Shown here: positions 1 through 11,299 of the stretch, piece after piece
Layout: each line of letters begins with the position of its first letter
Position numbering within the stretch: position 1 is the first letter of the stretch
Program-made: the position numbers and the translations under genes
Notes under the pieces: generated by a model
Told to the model about the DNA's origin: nothing
Databases searched by the model: none
Seen by the model: the letters and a program-made list of their open reading frames with translations, nothing else
NCBI GenBank assembly: GCA_003550325.1
Contig: QKWP01000100.1
Span: 31,227 to 95,226, forward strand
DNA: 64,000 nt
Source of the DNA: Gigaspora rosea
Taxonomy: Eukaryota > Glomeromycota > Glomeromycetes > Diversisporales > Gigasporaceae
Direction: 5' to 3'

Positions 1-239
1 TTTTTTTTTTTTTTTTTTTTTTAACTTGTGTTTTTTTGGGTAATCGATCGATCAAGTGAGTCACGTATTCGTCGATTTGCTCTTCACAAATCGGTCGGCA
101 CGTGACTCACGTGATCGATTTTGATTGGTCGATCACGGGGTCGCCATGGCGATGGGTCGCCATAAAATAACGCCCTTTTTTTATCGTATTTATTTATTTT
201 ATTTATTTATTTAATTAAATTTAATTTTTTTTTGTTTTT
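1..239. repeat. Poly-T run and imperfect hairpin with GC-rich core
   Basis: The window opens with a 22-base poly-T. At about 42-120 the arms GTGAGTCACG and CGTGACTCAC, with surrounding GATCGAT and AAATCG matches, form an imperfect hairpin around a short loop. Next comes a locally GC-rich piece with GTCGCCATGGCGATGGGTCG. It may be the end of a TIR element whose partner lies outside the window. No coding potential is visible. Confidence 0.5.
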
Positions 240-906
240 CTTATCTGTTAGTTTATTTTTTTTATTATAATAATTTATTATAATTTATTTAATTGATGAT
301 CTGGATAAGATCTGCAGAATTACTATATTGGGACAATAGTAAATTTTGGGGATAAGTACAATATAAATTTTTATTATATGCTTCAATCTGAGATTAGTCA
401 AAATGAAAAGTATTTTTTTTATTAAGTTAACGATACATGTCGATTAATTGAAAGTTGTAGAGCTCGTCGAGCACATCTAACGGTGGCTAGATCATCCAAA
501 TCAGCCTGGTGGATGGCGAGATATTATTAAAAACCGATTTGCCGACTATGTAAAATCTCTATAAACAATATTTGTTTACATAAAGATTTTACATAGTCGG
601 CCAATCGTTTTTTAATAATATCTCACCATCCACCGGGCTGATTTGGATGATCTAGCCACTGTTAGATGCGCCTCGACGAGCTCTACAACTTTAATTAATC
701 GACATGTATCGTTAACTTAATAAAAAAATACTTTTCATTTTGATAATCTCAGATTAAAGCATATAGTTAATATCATAGGAATTTTGCCCCAATTTCTAAT
801 ATAGAAATTCTGCCGATCTTATCTGGATCAGTAATTACCGGTAATATATTTTTTAATTAAAATAGCGTTACAATGATTATCACTAGTACATAAGATAACA
901 GATAAG
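240..906. mobile_element. Foldback-type MITE (long palindrome)
   Basis: The outer ends are CTTATCTGTTA (240-250) and TAACAGATAAG (896-906). Within them about 296-830 is one long imperfect palindrome. The left side runs from GATCTGGATAAGATC through TTAACGATACATGTCG and TAGATCATCCAAATCAGC to a loop near 555-575, and the right side mirrors it. No reading frame is present, so this is non-autonomous. The superfamily is not assigned because no convincing target duplication is seen. Confidence 0.75.
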
Positions 907-2774
907 TATTTTTTTTACCTATTTTTGATTTTTTTACTAACATTACTAACACTATCTTCTATAATAGTTTTTTCCTTCCTTTGTCATCGTTGTTGTCATT
1001 TATATCGGTGTATCTTTTTCTTAGTCCTCCTCGTCCTCTATATCGTCTTCATAGTTAAGCTCTGTTTCCGCTCCCTCCTTGTCCTCACCTTTCCCTGTTG
1101 CTGCATTCTGGTAATCTGTTTCGTCTATTTCTATGTCCTCTTTTAATTTGTGCGTCAGGTGAGGCGTTTAATTCCTCGTTTTCCGTTTCATTGTAGTTTT
1201 GGGTTCATCTCTATCGTCTACTATTGCTTACTGTCTTGACTTTAACTAATTTTATACTTAAACTCTTTGTAGAGTTTTTTAGTTCTAATTGTTCCCTGCT
1301 CGGTATCATCCATTTCGTCGTTCTTTCATTGTCGCTGGTATCGAGTCTCTTTCGTCGCTATTGCTGTTCATTCGGGTTCTTTTGTGCTAAGGTGTTTGTC
1401 TGAAGTTTTTCTGCCGTTGGTGTTGTCTAGTCTTGGAGCGTACAGTTATGTATTCATTTTTTTTTTACCTTCAGTATCGTGTTCATGCTATACTAATTCT
1501 TTTCAAACTCAAAGTAGGCGGCTATTGTGTCTTAAATACCAGATACACTCGTCGTTGGTATCAAATTTGCTGAATTTGGGAGTCATACTATGTCTAATGT
1601 TCATGGTTGGTGTAGTGGTGTCTTTATGGCATTTGTGCAGTGGTGTCTTTATGGTGTTTATATAGTGTTTGTATGGTGTCTTTATAGTGTTTGTATGGTG
1701 TTTCTAAGGTGTTTTTGTGATATTTTTTGTAATATGTTTTGTAGATTTTTTTTTTTAATAAAAATATATTATTTTTTTTATTTTTGAAATTTATAATTGA
1801 TTAATATTATGTATTTGTAATAAATTACATTATTAAAATATATGAATATTTGAATATATTTTTTTAATATATAAAGATTTAGCTAGCATTTATTATTTAG
1901 ACGAGCATATTAATTTACTATTACTCATTTTTTTGTTAATAATTGTTTTTTTTTAGAAATTTGTACAAAGCAGAATTGCAGATTTGAACAGATTTGCACA
2001 GTTTTTTATTAATTACAGAATTACAGTTTTAAAAAATTTGCACTATATATATTTATCTGATGCTAGATGTTATAATATAGTTTTTAGCAAATTACTATAA
2101 AATTTATATGTAATAATCCAACTTTTAGCAAATTTACTTGATTTTAGGGGTAGCAAAAATGTCTAAATTATGCAGATCAGTTATGACCTATATGAGAGAT
2201 GTCCAGAGTCCTGTTATTATTGTTTTATTGCTTTCCAAAAGATATATATGCTCTAGCTTTTATCCTTTCTTCACTTCAAAATTTGTTCTCTGCAATTCTT
2301 TAGTTATAGGAATTCTTTAGGCACAGAAACCTATAGCAAAATCTTGTAATGTATTTAAATAAAATATATTTTTGCCCAACTAAATACACTTCTGTTCTTT
2401 GAATAAAATATATTGAACTGCTATAGTGAGAAAACATTCCACTTCCATACCTCTTCATATCTTCTCTGATCCTACAAGATTCCTGTCACCATGTGCTATG
2501 TTGCTAGTAGTATATTAAGAAAGCTACACTGCTAGTAACATTTTGGTGCCTTCTGGCGGAAGGCATTAAAAACTGTTGAAAATATTAAAAACAGCCAGAA
2601 CTTTTAAGTCTCCTTCTTTTTCTCTTTCTCTTTAGAAAATTGAAGCAGCCAAAGACATTGTTCAAATATTGAAAGGTGGAAACATTAAGTTGAATTTTCT
2701 TCTTCTTTTTCTTTTGAAAAAGATTATTTCTTTTATTTATATCTGACTATTACCAAGGAATAATAGCTTTTGGT
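907..2774. other. T-rich, A-poor low-complexity DNA, no gene
   Basis: From about 925 to 1740 the plus strand is dominated by T with C, then T with G, and has very little A. At 1610-1720 a degenerate repeat of the pattern GGTGTCTTTATGGTGTTT occurs. Short open frames here encode only Phe, Leu, Val and Cys runs and look like composition artefacts. From 1790 to 2774 the DNA is plain AT-rich and I see nothing coding. Confidence 0.55.
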
Positions 2775-2918
2775 TTTCCTGTCAAATTGAAAGAGATTCA
2801 TTCAAAAGAGTATACTTGAAGCCTCTTCTTTTGTAGCACCGGTATTTTTCTGTCGAATTGAAAAAGATTCGTTCAGAAGGGCATACTTGAAGCCTCTTCT
2901 TTTGTAGTATTCCATTTA
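2775..2918. repeat. Tandem duplication, about 71 bp x 2
   Basis: Two adjacent units share CCTCTTCTTTTGTAG and a C-T-GTC-AATTGAAA-AGATTC-TTCA core, with a few differences (for example CTGTCAAATTG against CTGTCGAATTG). There are two copies only, and no wider array. Confidence 0.7.
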
Positions 2919-2999
2919 GTTATTTAGTTTTTTTTAAAAACATAGTTTACCAGTTTGATAATGAAAAAAATCTTATGAAATGAAAAACCTCCCACTCTC

Positions 3000-3650
3000 T
3001 TAAAATTTGTTCTCACCAAATCTCAAACTCTACAAAATCCCAAATCTACCACATTCTACATCAACTTCACATCCACTTAAACCCAACCCACAAATTCCAA
3101 ATTCATCCAAACCCTACTATTACCACAAACTCAATTTCACTAAATCCACTATATTAAACCCCAACTTCACAAATCTTATTCCAAGTACCCACTATATATA
3201 TACTATAACAAAACTTTCATTACTTATTATCTACTTATCTCTTTATTTAATATATTTTAATTTAATTTAATACATTTACCAAAGTCCAAACATATTTCTG
3301 ATTTCTAATATCTAAACTCAACTATTTTAAAAATCTTATCTTTAAATCCGATCCCTTACCACCATATCTATTTACCTAACCTAACTTTCGAATCTATCTC
3401 TAATCCCCAACCCTTTGTTTCAAACCTACTTCTAAACTTACCTACTACCATATATTTATTCCTAATAATTGATTCTTATCTCTAAATCTAACCCTAAACG
3501 TTTATTCCTTATAATCTATTAAAACCAAATTCTAAACCCGAATCTATCTGAAAGAAAATCTATTACCAATACTCTATATCCTAAAACCCAACTCTCTCTA
3601 CTAACCCTAATACTTTATCCCTTATAACCACACTTAAGCAGATATAATAC
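3000..3650. other. G-depleted strand-skewed tract
   Basis: For about 650 bases the plus strand is built almost only of A, C and T; G is nearly absent between roughly 3012 and 3470. No repeat period stands out. A long frame through it is an artefact of low stop density on a biased sequence. It may be a decayed satellite or an unusual spacer. Confidence 0.6.
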
Positions 3651-3654
3651 AATT

Positions 3655-4400
3655 ATTCTTTCAGTTGCTCTCTTTGAAAAAAATTCCAAGATTGAACAAC
3701 CAAGTCCGTAAACGATTTGCTGAATTTGGGCCACCAGTACCTTCGACTAAAACGAAGACAGACAAATCCCTAAACCTTAAATACCAACATTCTAGATTCG
3801 CCAAAATTCTGATTTCATACCATCGATTTAGGAATCTCAACTCCTGTCCGAAACTTGAACTTCATTAAAGATCCTAGCTTTTAATCAATTCATGGAACAT
3901 GATTCACTCTATCAAAAGAATTGGATGATTTAATTCAAGTTCCTATTACCAAAGAAAGAATTCGTACCCAAAAAGCTAGCTTTATTATCTAGCAGAAGCC
4001 AATTTCGAAATATTAGTTCCAATATACCAAGCTTAAAAGGAAAGGGGCTACAAGTCATAAAGACTGGCAATAATTGGAAGACGTCCCAATTACTCACAGC
4101 ACTATGACCTTTAGAAGTCTTATACTAACCCGTTTTATTCATACAGCCTGAAAAAAAGGATACATCTGTACTCAGAATGCTCTACTTCATCTTTTGTAGA
4201 AGCAATCTCAAAGTACTAAACCCAATAAACAGCTTAAGGAAAAGAGTTATCAATTCTAGATGCTCCATCCAAAGTAGCCTGCTCCACATCCCACTTTTAA
4301 TATATTAGGAACCTGACCCTTGGCCTCAAATAGTGTTGTTCTGGAAACGTTTTTTTAACGTCCTGATGCTGAAACAACAAGACACAGAAGAAAGAAAAGA
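3655..4400 (+). pseudogene. Unrecognised decayed coding-like segment
   Basis: Base composition becomes balanced and short peptide stretches look protein-like, for example around 3925 (ELDDLIQVPITKERIRTQKA). No frame stays open for more than about 65 codons. It could be a remnant of a transposon gene or host gene; I recognise no domain. Confidence 0.25.
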
Positions 4401-4445
4401 ATTAATTATTAAAAAAAAATAATAATAATAAAAATAATAATAATA

Positions 4446-5414
4446 TGGGCCGGTGCAAAAATGTAGATACACAAATATCATTACCTAAAATGATCTAATG
4501 ATAGAAAGTTGGACGATCACGCTATATGGAGATAAAAATTGCAAAAAAGGTAAGCATGATCGATAAACTTTATTTAAGGTTGTTTTTTTTTTTTTTTTAT
4601 CAAAATGGATGACTTGAAACGAGACAAATACGCACCAAGTCTTTATGAACAAGGATGATTTTTAGCACTCTCCGATACTTTTTAGATTGTCGACAAGGCC
4701 AGAAGCAACGAGAAGACATGCCACTACGCAAGCTTGTTGCCACAGTGTTGGGGCCTCAGTTTATGAGTAATTGCTGAATGGAACAATAGTGAAAATAAAG
4801 AATTAACAAAAAGTAAACCATCAGATCAGAACAAAAAAGAAGCCAATTCTAATGTTGCAGAAGTTATATGTGACATAGTTATATCTGCGAACACCTTTGG
4901 CACTTCTTTTTCTGTATCTGTTTTGTAAAAGAAGCTTGAAGAAGAAGGTTATTGCTAGGTAATAAATACAGGCACAATTTGTTTTACACCCCATACCGCT
5001 GTGAGCTTCAACCGATCGAAGAGATTTGGGTTGCTGTGAAGCACGAAGTTGCTAAAGCCACCCGCATCCAATTCTTATTTATATTAGAAACAAATTGTTA
5101 GAAGCATTTACAGAAAAGGTCAGTTCTAAAACTATCACAGATCTTTGGCGAAAAACACTTACCAGGGCTAAGAAATACAATAATCACAATGGTTACGTTG
5201 CTTTGGTCGAAAATGATGTTGAAGATCTTTAAATTGAGGAAATTATTTCCTAATAAAAATTTTTTTAAAATTTAATAAGGTTAATAAAAATTATATTAAA
5301 ACGATCCTAAATAGTGAAACAATAAATAAAAAAAATTAAATACTCATATTAATTTTTTAAAAAAAATTTTTTACTATCGCCATTTTCGTGTATCTACATT
5401 TTTGCACCGGCTTA
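4446..5414 (+). mobile_element. Decayed Tc1/mariner-like DNA transposon
   Basis: Terminal inverted repeats are TGGGCCGGTGCAAAAATG and, reverse-complemented from the right end, TAAGCCGGTGCAAAAATG; both continue as TAGATACAC. TA lies outside each end, as expected for Tc1/mariner. Near the right end (about 5000-5232) the plus strand keeps a transposase tail: ELQPIEEIWVAVKHEVAK, then TITDLWRKTL, ending in TAA at 5230-5232. The PIE-W-VK pattern matches the C-terminal part of DDE transposases. The N-terminal part is rearranged or lost, so the element cannot move by itself. A relative of the same length lies at 43438-44406. Confidence 0.8.
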
Positions 5415-5449
5415 TAATAATAATAATAATCAGTACTTATCTTATTGGA

Positions 5450-6118
5450 TATCAGATCTGATCCAATAAACTGTAAAGACTGACCATCTCACTGCACTGA
5501 TCGCCTTGTTCAAAATCACCATGATCATACTGATCATACCAAATGCCTAGATCGCTTTATCCATATTAGTCAATCATTCACTACTGTATATATATATATA
5601 AATGATACTTAACCTACGTCAAAACAGAAGCCCATGTCCAAAGAAACAAGACTGAACCTGATCGAAGTTGACAAAGCCCATATACAAGAAGAGATATTTC
5701 CAATCGTCAAGTGTCAAATTCTGGCCCAGGACCCAACGAAGCAAGATATGGACTACACCAAAAAGAAGTTAATAAAAAGGGAAAGATACAAATGTTAAAG
5801 AAAATATATATATATATATAATAATACTTGACCTACGTCAGAACCAGCACCACCAAAAACAAAGTATGAATAAGACATAGACCTTGCCTAGCTGTAGAAA
5901 GATAAAGATCCAGTAAAGATAAACTGAGACCAAATTCAAAAAGAAAATAGTCAAATTTTGAAAAAAAAAGAAAAGAACTATACCAAGCCTACTCCAAACA
6001 ACATACGAACAAAGACAAATTGAGCCCAAGATCTTACGAAGAAAGTATATAATAACGTACATTGAAATCCCAAGCCTGAAGAAAATAAAGACTATACCAA
6101 TGAAGAATCTATAGCAAG
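5450..6118. repeat. Tandem array, ~0.2-kb units with (TA)n, left part
   Basis: Units begin with a (TA)n tract followed by ATACTTAACCTACGTC (about 5602), AATACTTGACCTACGTC (about 5822) and a weaker AACGTACATTGAAAT (about 6050). The array resumes at 10053 with CCTAGCTTACGTTGAAAT (about 10170), so it was split by the element at 6119-10044. The non-TA part is purine-rich on the plus strand. No conserved protein is seen. Confidence 0.6.
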
Positions 6119-7369
6119 TAGAGTGTGGGACGGGCCGGGCTAAGCCCGGAAACTTGCGGGCCGGACTGGGCTTTTGTCCAGTTCAGGTCTATAATTTTGA
6201 GCCCGCTGTTGTTCGAGCCAAACACAAATCGGGCTTGTTAAATATCGGGCTGAGTTCAAGCTTTATAAGAAAGCCTGATTAGGCCCGATCATACCTGGCA
6301 AACTTATGATCAAAATAGTAACAAGTAAATTACCCAATCAAATCATTCACACCATAGTGAAAATTACAATTAAAGAATTAGAGTAGCTGCATGACACAGT
6401 TGCACTAAAACCAGGAACGTTATATAAGTACATCTTAAAATTTAAATTTTCTGAAATAGAATATATTATTTCATTATTTTGTTTTTTTTAATAATATAAG
6501 TACTATTTATACGCCAAATAGACTCGATTAAGCTAAGTGATTTATTTGTTAAAAATAAAACCATTACTGGATGTTTCGCATCCAATAACAGCACAACTGG
6601 CTTTGAATTTAATACGCTCGCAATCTGAGCCCCTTTCGTGGTCCAGGTTAGCACATTAAATTCAAAGACAGATGTTTTTTTAATTGCAATATAAAAACGA
6701 TCCTTAGAATATTTAGTCACCGAATAAACCAGTTATTTGTTGCTACGTATCAATTAACATAATATTGTAATAAATTAATTTTCAATCCTCATTATTCTTG
6801 TGGCTAAATTATATTGTTGACTCTTTTGAAATAAAAATAAAACAATTGACCATAATAAATAAATGAATTTACAACAGTATTATTTCACTGACAAACGCAT
6901 GTTGAAAACTTAGTTCGTAGATATTTATTAAATTCAATATATTGTATCAACAATTTGTTTATAAATTGCACCAACTTTAAACCTAAACTTAACTCTAATG
7001 ACAATGACTAGAATTAATTTGGCTGCGAATTAGCTTTTTGGTGAAATAGCTTTTGTGAAATGGACTTGTCTGTGAATAATCGATTGCAAAATAACTTTAC
7101 CTAAAATTAATTCTCTGCGAATTAAGTTTTAATTATTGGTAAGTTGATCGAAACCAAATGAACCTGATACCATTAAATAAGAGTTAGACAGGGTGTAGGT
7201 GAGATTTTCTGGGTCACGTGGACGCTGACTCTCCGACCCTAATCCAGATGATCGTCACATCACTGCTGTATTAGTGATGATCGTACATGTGTACCCAGAT
7301 AATCTTTTTTATTTTTATTTTTTTCTAATTTTTTTTAGATTAATAATGATTTAATGATTTACTTTCACC

Positions 7370-7545
7370 GTAGTTGGAGTCGTCGTTAATGGAGTCGTCA
7401 TTAATGGAGTTGTCATTAATGGAGTCGTCGTTAATGGAGTTGTCGTTAATGGAGTCGTCGTTAATAGAGTTGTCGTCGTCAATAGAGCCGTCGTCAATGG
7501 AGCCGTCATCAAAGGAGTTGTCGTTAATGGAGTCGTTATAGGTGC
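7370..7545. repeat. 15-bp GTCGT-type minisatellite
   Basis: About eleven degenerate copies of TCGTTAATGGAGTCG, varying at two or three positions. On the minus strand it reads as Thr-Thr-Pro-Leu repeats, a composition effect with no known protein behind it. Confidence 0.75.
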
Positions 7546-7619
7546 TGTGTCACCGTTATAGGTGAGTTGCCTTTGCTGGTGTTTTTTTTTTGTTGTCGCA
7601 TCTCTACTTTCCACCTTTT

Positions 7620-8300
7620 CTTTCTATAATTGTTGGTTTCAGTTTCGTGCTGTCCGTTTTGGTGCCACAATTATGGAAGGTGACGTGTATTTGTATTGCC
7701 TTTAGGGTAGATTTTGTCGCTTGATTTGCTTCTGGTGTCATTGGTGTTTTTTATTTGTACATATTTAACTTTTCCACTTCTTTCTGTAGTCATCTTTCGT
7801 GTGTCGTTATAAATGGGTGCTGCCATTATTCGTGTTGCGTTTGTGGCCATTTCATCGTGATTGGAGGTATCACATATTTCTTGTTAGGATTAGGATAAGT
7901 TAGTTGGTAGGGTTTGGGTAAGTTGGTTAGTAGGTTAGGGTATGTTAGGGTAAGTTAGTTGGTATGTTAGGATAAGTTAGTTGGTGTTATTTGGTTAGGC
8001 CGTCCTTGTTTATTTTAGTCTGCGATGAAATGATTCACTGGTGTAGGTAAGTTTTGCCATTTGTGTGCCAAGTTTTCGATCAGTCACTTTTATTGTCTCC
8101 GTTTCGTGGGTCTTGTCGTTAGTGAAGCTGGTTGGGTCTTTTGTGATGTGGTCGTCCCATTTTTGTCTTTATTTTATGTGTTCATTAACTATCCACTATT
8201 CCGAAATTTTCTGTTTTTTGTTCTTCGTGCCTGGTTTTTTAATTTTCCCAATCTTGTTCCGACAATTATTTTCCTAAAAATAAAAAAAAAATTTAAATAA
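7620..8300. other. T/G-rich skewed DNA, no gene
   Basis: The plus strand is A-poor and T/G-rich. At 7885-8010 a degenerate GTTAGGGTAAGTTAGTTGGT repeat occurs, distantly telomere-like. Overlapping short frames near 8060-8300 reflect the skew. Confidence 0.5.
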
Positions 8301-8395
8301 TTAATTTAAATAAATAAATTAAATTAAATTATAACAAATTAAATAAATAATTAAAACGATAAAAAAAAAAAAAAAATTAAAAAAAATTAAAAAAA

Positions 8396-8456
<61 letters not shown>

Positions 8457-8509
8457 AAAAAAAATTAAAATAATTAAAAAAATAAAAAATTTTAAATTAA
8501 AAAAAAGAA

Positions 8510-8840
8510 TTTTACTAACTATAACCGGCAGTGATCATCACCGGTGTGCAATTAACCAATAAATTTGCAGGATCAGGTGTAATGTGCAAATCAGTTTGTG
8601 TAAAAAAAATAAAGTTTTTTTTTAAAAAAATGCTAATATCTCAAGAATTCGTCTATGAAACTATCTTTGACATTCTAACAAAAAAAATTCCTTGCTAAAT
8701 ATTGCATATATTAGACACCCTACTAAAATCCCAGGCCTCACCCTAACCCTAAAGTAAATGAAATGAACTTTTTTTTGTTTTATCGTTATTGTTTAATTAC
8801 ACACCGGTGATGATCACTGCCGGTTATTTGTAGTTAAATT
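8510..8840. mobile_element. Palindromic MITE, copy A
   Basis: The ends AACCGGCAGTGATCATCACC and GGTGATGATCACTGCCGGTT are inverted repeats of each other and continue about 10 bases outward as TAACTA-like sequence. The centre holds CACCCTAACCCTAAAG, a telomere-like motif. Copy B is at 9100-9430 and appears identical. Confidence 0.85.
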
Positions 8841-8894
8841 CTAAAAAAAAATAAAAAATTTTAAAATAAAAAAAAACCGAAAAAAGGTTTAACA

Positions 8895-8933
<39 letters not shown>

Positions 8934-9099
8934 AAATTTAAAAAAAAGAATAAAAAAAAAAGAAATATTTAAATTAAAAAAAAAAATTGAAAAAAATTTA
9001 AAAAACTTAAAAAAATTAAATAAAAAAAATTAACATAATTAAAAAAAAATTAAAATAATTAAAAAAATAAAAAATTTTAAATTAAAAAAAAGAATTTTA

Positions 9100-9430
9100 C
9101 TAACTATAACCGGCAGTGATCATCACCGGTGTGCAATTAACCAATAAATTTGCAGGATCAGGTGTAATGTGCAAATCAGTTTGTGTAAAAAAAATAAAGT
9201 TTTTTTTTAAAAAAATGCTAATATCTCAAGAATTCGTCTATGAAACTATCTTTGACATTCTAACAAAAAAAATTCCTTGCTAAATATTGCATATATTAGA
9301 CACCCTACTAAAATCCCAGGCCTCACCCTAACCCTAAAGTAAATGAAATGAACTTTTTTTTGTTTTATCGTTATTGTTTAATTACACACCGGTGATGATC
9401 ACTGCCGGTTATTTGTAGTTAAATTCTAAA
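9100..9430. mobile_element. Palindromic MITE, copy B
   Basis: This matches 8510-8840 base for base as far as I can read. Identity runs outward into flanking A-rich DNA (about 8464-8847 and 9051-9438). The shared flank indicates a segmental duplication rather than two transpositions, or an assembly duplication. Confidence 0.85.
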
Positions 9431-9477
9431 AAAAAATAAAAAAATAAAAAAAAAAAAAAAAAAGAAAAAAAATTTAA

Positions 9478-9521
<44 letters not shown>

Positions 9522-10052
9522 AAATTAGACGATTTTAATTAATGCACCAAGATAGATTTAAGAATAAGAATTTAAAAAAAAAATAAAAAAAAAAAAAAAA
9601 ATAAAAAAAACAGATTGGCTATTTCCTCTCCAGGAGTTTGTATTTCTGTGCAAATAAGTGATCACGTGATTACATGATCCCGACCTGGATCAGAGATCAG
9701 ATTGTCACGTGACCCGGAAAATCTCATCTACACCCTGGTGCTGTCATTAAATAAATATTAAATAATAAACCAAATACATCTATAACTTAACCGGATCAGC
9801 CAAAACATCATTTGGCAAATTTTTATAGGTGTCCAGGAATTATGATAATAGCTGTATATAAAAAAATTTTAGTAATGCATATAAATCTGCGGGCGGGCTG
9901 GGTTGGGTATAGTTTAAATTAGGCCCGGCCCAGTTTATTTTATGGGCTTTTTTTTTATGGGCCGGGCTCGGGCTTATAAATAATTTTTGGGCTGAGTTTT
10001 GGGTCTAAGCAAGCCTGGCCTGACCCAGCCCATTCCGCACCCTAATAGCAAG

Positions 10053-10690
10053 TGCTAGAGCCGAAAAAACAAAACCACACTACAAAGAAAAATGAGACCC
10101 ATACGAAAGAGATTAATAAAAAATATATATATATATATTCAAATCGAATCAAACAAAAAAAAAGTCATACCTAGCTTACGTTGAAATATGACTCTATCAA
10201 GACCATAAAAAGAAGAACCCCTAGCCTAATGAAACAAGAAAAGACTGTTTTGAAGAAATATAGAAGTGGGCACAAACCATGTCTAGTTATAGGAAAGAAA
10301 AAACAAAGACCAACTCAAGCTCCAGAACCCCAATGCAAGACAACCAAAAGGTCCAAAATCTATGACCATGAGAATGCTGAAGACAAAACAAAATCTAAAA
10401 AAAGAAGAACTGACTGGATAAAAACTTTTGAAATGTAGTAAAATAGAACACCTAAAGCAGAGAATATTAGAAACAGGCACCTGCCTCGACAATAACAATG
10501 ACGAAACTAAAAGACCTTCGAATAATAAGACGAAAGAGAACTATAATGGCGAGAAATAACGATGTCGAAATGAATATACAATAGAGACCTCGATATCAAC
10601 TATGACGACAAAGTCTAAGAACTCCAAGAAACGTCAACTCCAAGTTTAAACGACGACTCCAAAAACAACGATAGTTTCAAGATCTATATT
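10053..10690. repeat. Right part of the interrupted tandem array and GAC-rich tail
   Basis: This continues the array at 5450-6118 past the hAT-like insertion, with a (TA)n tract at 10125-10139 and CCTAGCTTACGTTGAAAT. From 10440 it becomes purine-rich with GACGA motifs. A Lys/Arg-rich 85-codon frame at 10181-10438 is best explained by composition. Confidence 0.45.
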
Positions 10691-11290
10691 CTAAAAAAAA
10701 AAAAGTTAACATGTGCAAATCGAAAAAATTATTAATTTAATATTACACATGATCTTCTGGTATAACGTAATAACTATTACTATGATTATAACCAACAGAA
10801 CATGTATTATTAAATCATGATCAAGGCTAAGAGTTGTAACCGTGAAAAAATTTATACTAACGGTTATTCATGTTATTTTATTTCGGAGCTACATGAAGCA
10901 TCTGACAAACTTTGAAACAGTTGATCAAAAAGAAATGAAACAAAAGACAAAGACTTTAACAAATTCGATAATCTTAAAACTTAAAATTCTTAGATACAGG
11001 AAACAAATATTTTATTTATTAATTATTATTTCGAAACAACAATAGACCAAGACTAATAATTTGTTTAAACTATTTTTTTTACTTTATTAACATTATTTAT
11101 TAATAATTATTATTTAAAAATTTATTAATATCATTATTATTACTATTACAATATTAATTATTATACACTTTAAATATAATGAAAAAAACTTTATTATTAT
11201 ATTATTACTCATATTATTTACAAAATTTTGAAAAATTTAAGAATTTTATTACAAAAATAACTAAAACAGATACAAAAATTATTTGTAAAA
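10691..11290. other. AT-rich spacer
   Basis: Plain AT-rich DNA with TTATTA-type simple sequence. No gene or repeat is recognised. Confidence 0.5.
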
Positions 11291-11299
11291 TAATATGAC

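Larger units (their letters stand above)
7181..9744. mobile_element. TIR element nested in the hAT-like element, possibly Mutator-like
   Basis: Inverted ends share CAGGGTGTAGRTGAGATTTT followed by CYGGGTCACGTG. The 10-base sequence CATTAAATAA occurs directly outside both ends (7171-7180, 9745-9754). A 9-11 bp duplication would suit a Mutator-like element, but the repeat is AT-rich, so the assignment is tentative. The interior holds a minisatellite (7370-7545), T-rich skewed DNA (7620-8280), long poly-A tracts and two copies of a palindromic MITE. Confidence 0.65.
6119..10044. mobile_element. hAT-like transposon, non-autonomous, with nested insertions
   Basis: The left end TAGAGTGTGGGACGGGCC and the reverse complement of the right end TAGGGTGCGGAATGGGCT form a TIR that continues in GGC-rich sequence (6119-6290 and 9880-10044). 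An exact 8-bp direct repeat, ATAGCAAG, flanks it at 6111-6118 and 10045-10052, which is the hAT signature. No transposase is recognisable inside. An 84-codon frame at 6466-6720 (minus) has no identifiable domain. Most of the interior is a second TIR element (7181-9744). Confidence 0.8.

Noticed and set aside
7351-7614. Thr/Pro-rich minus-strand frame
   Set aside because: A direct product of the 15-bp minisatellite; no signal peptide or anchor.
7885-8010. Interstitial telomere
   Set aside because: The GTTAGG-type words are irregular and mixed with GTTGGT; not a clean hexamer array.
10181-10438. Lys-rich 85-codon frame as a nuclear protein
   Set aside because: Lies in a purine-rich tandem array; composition explains the Lys/Arg/Thr content.
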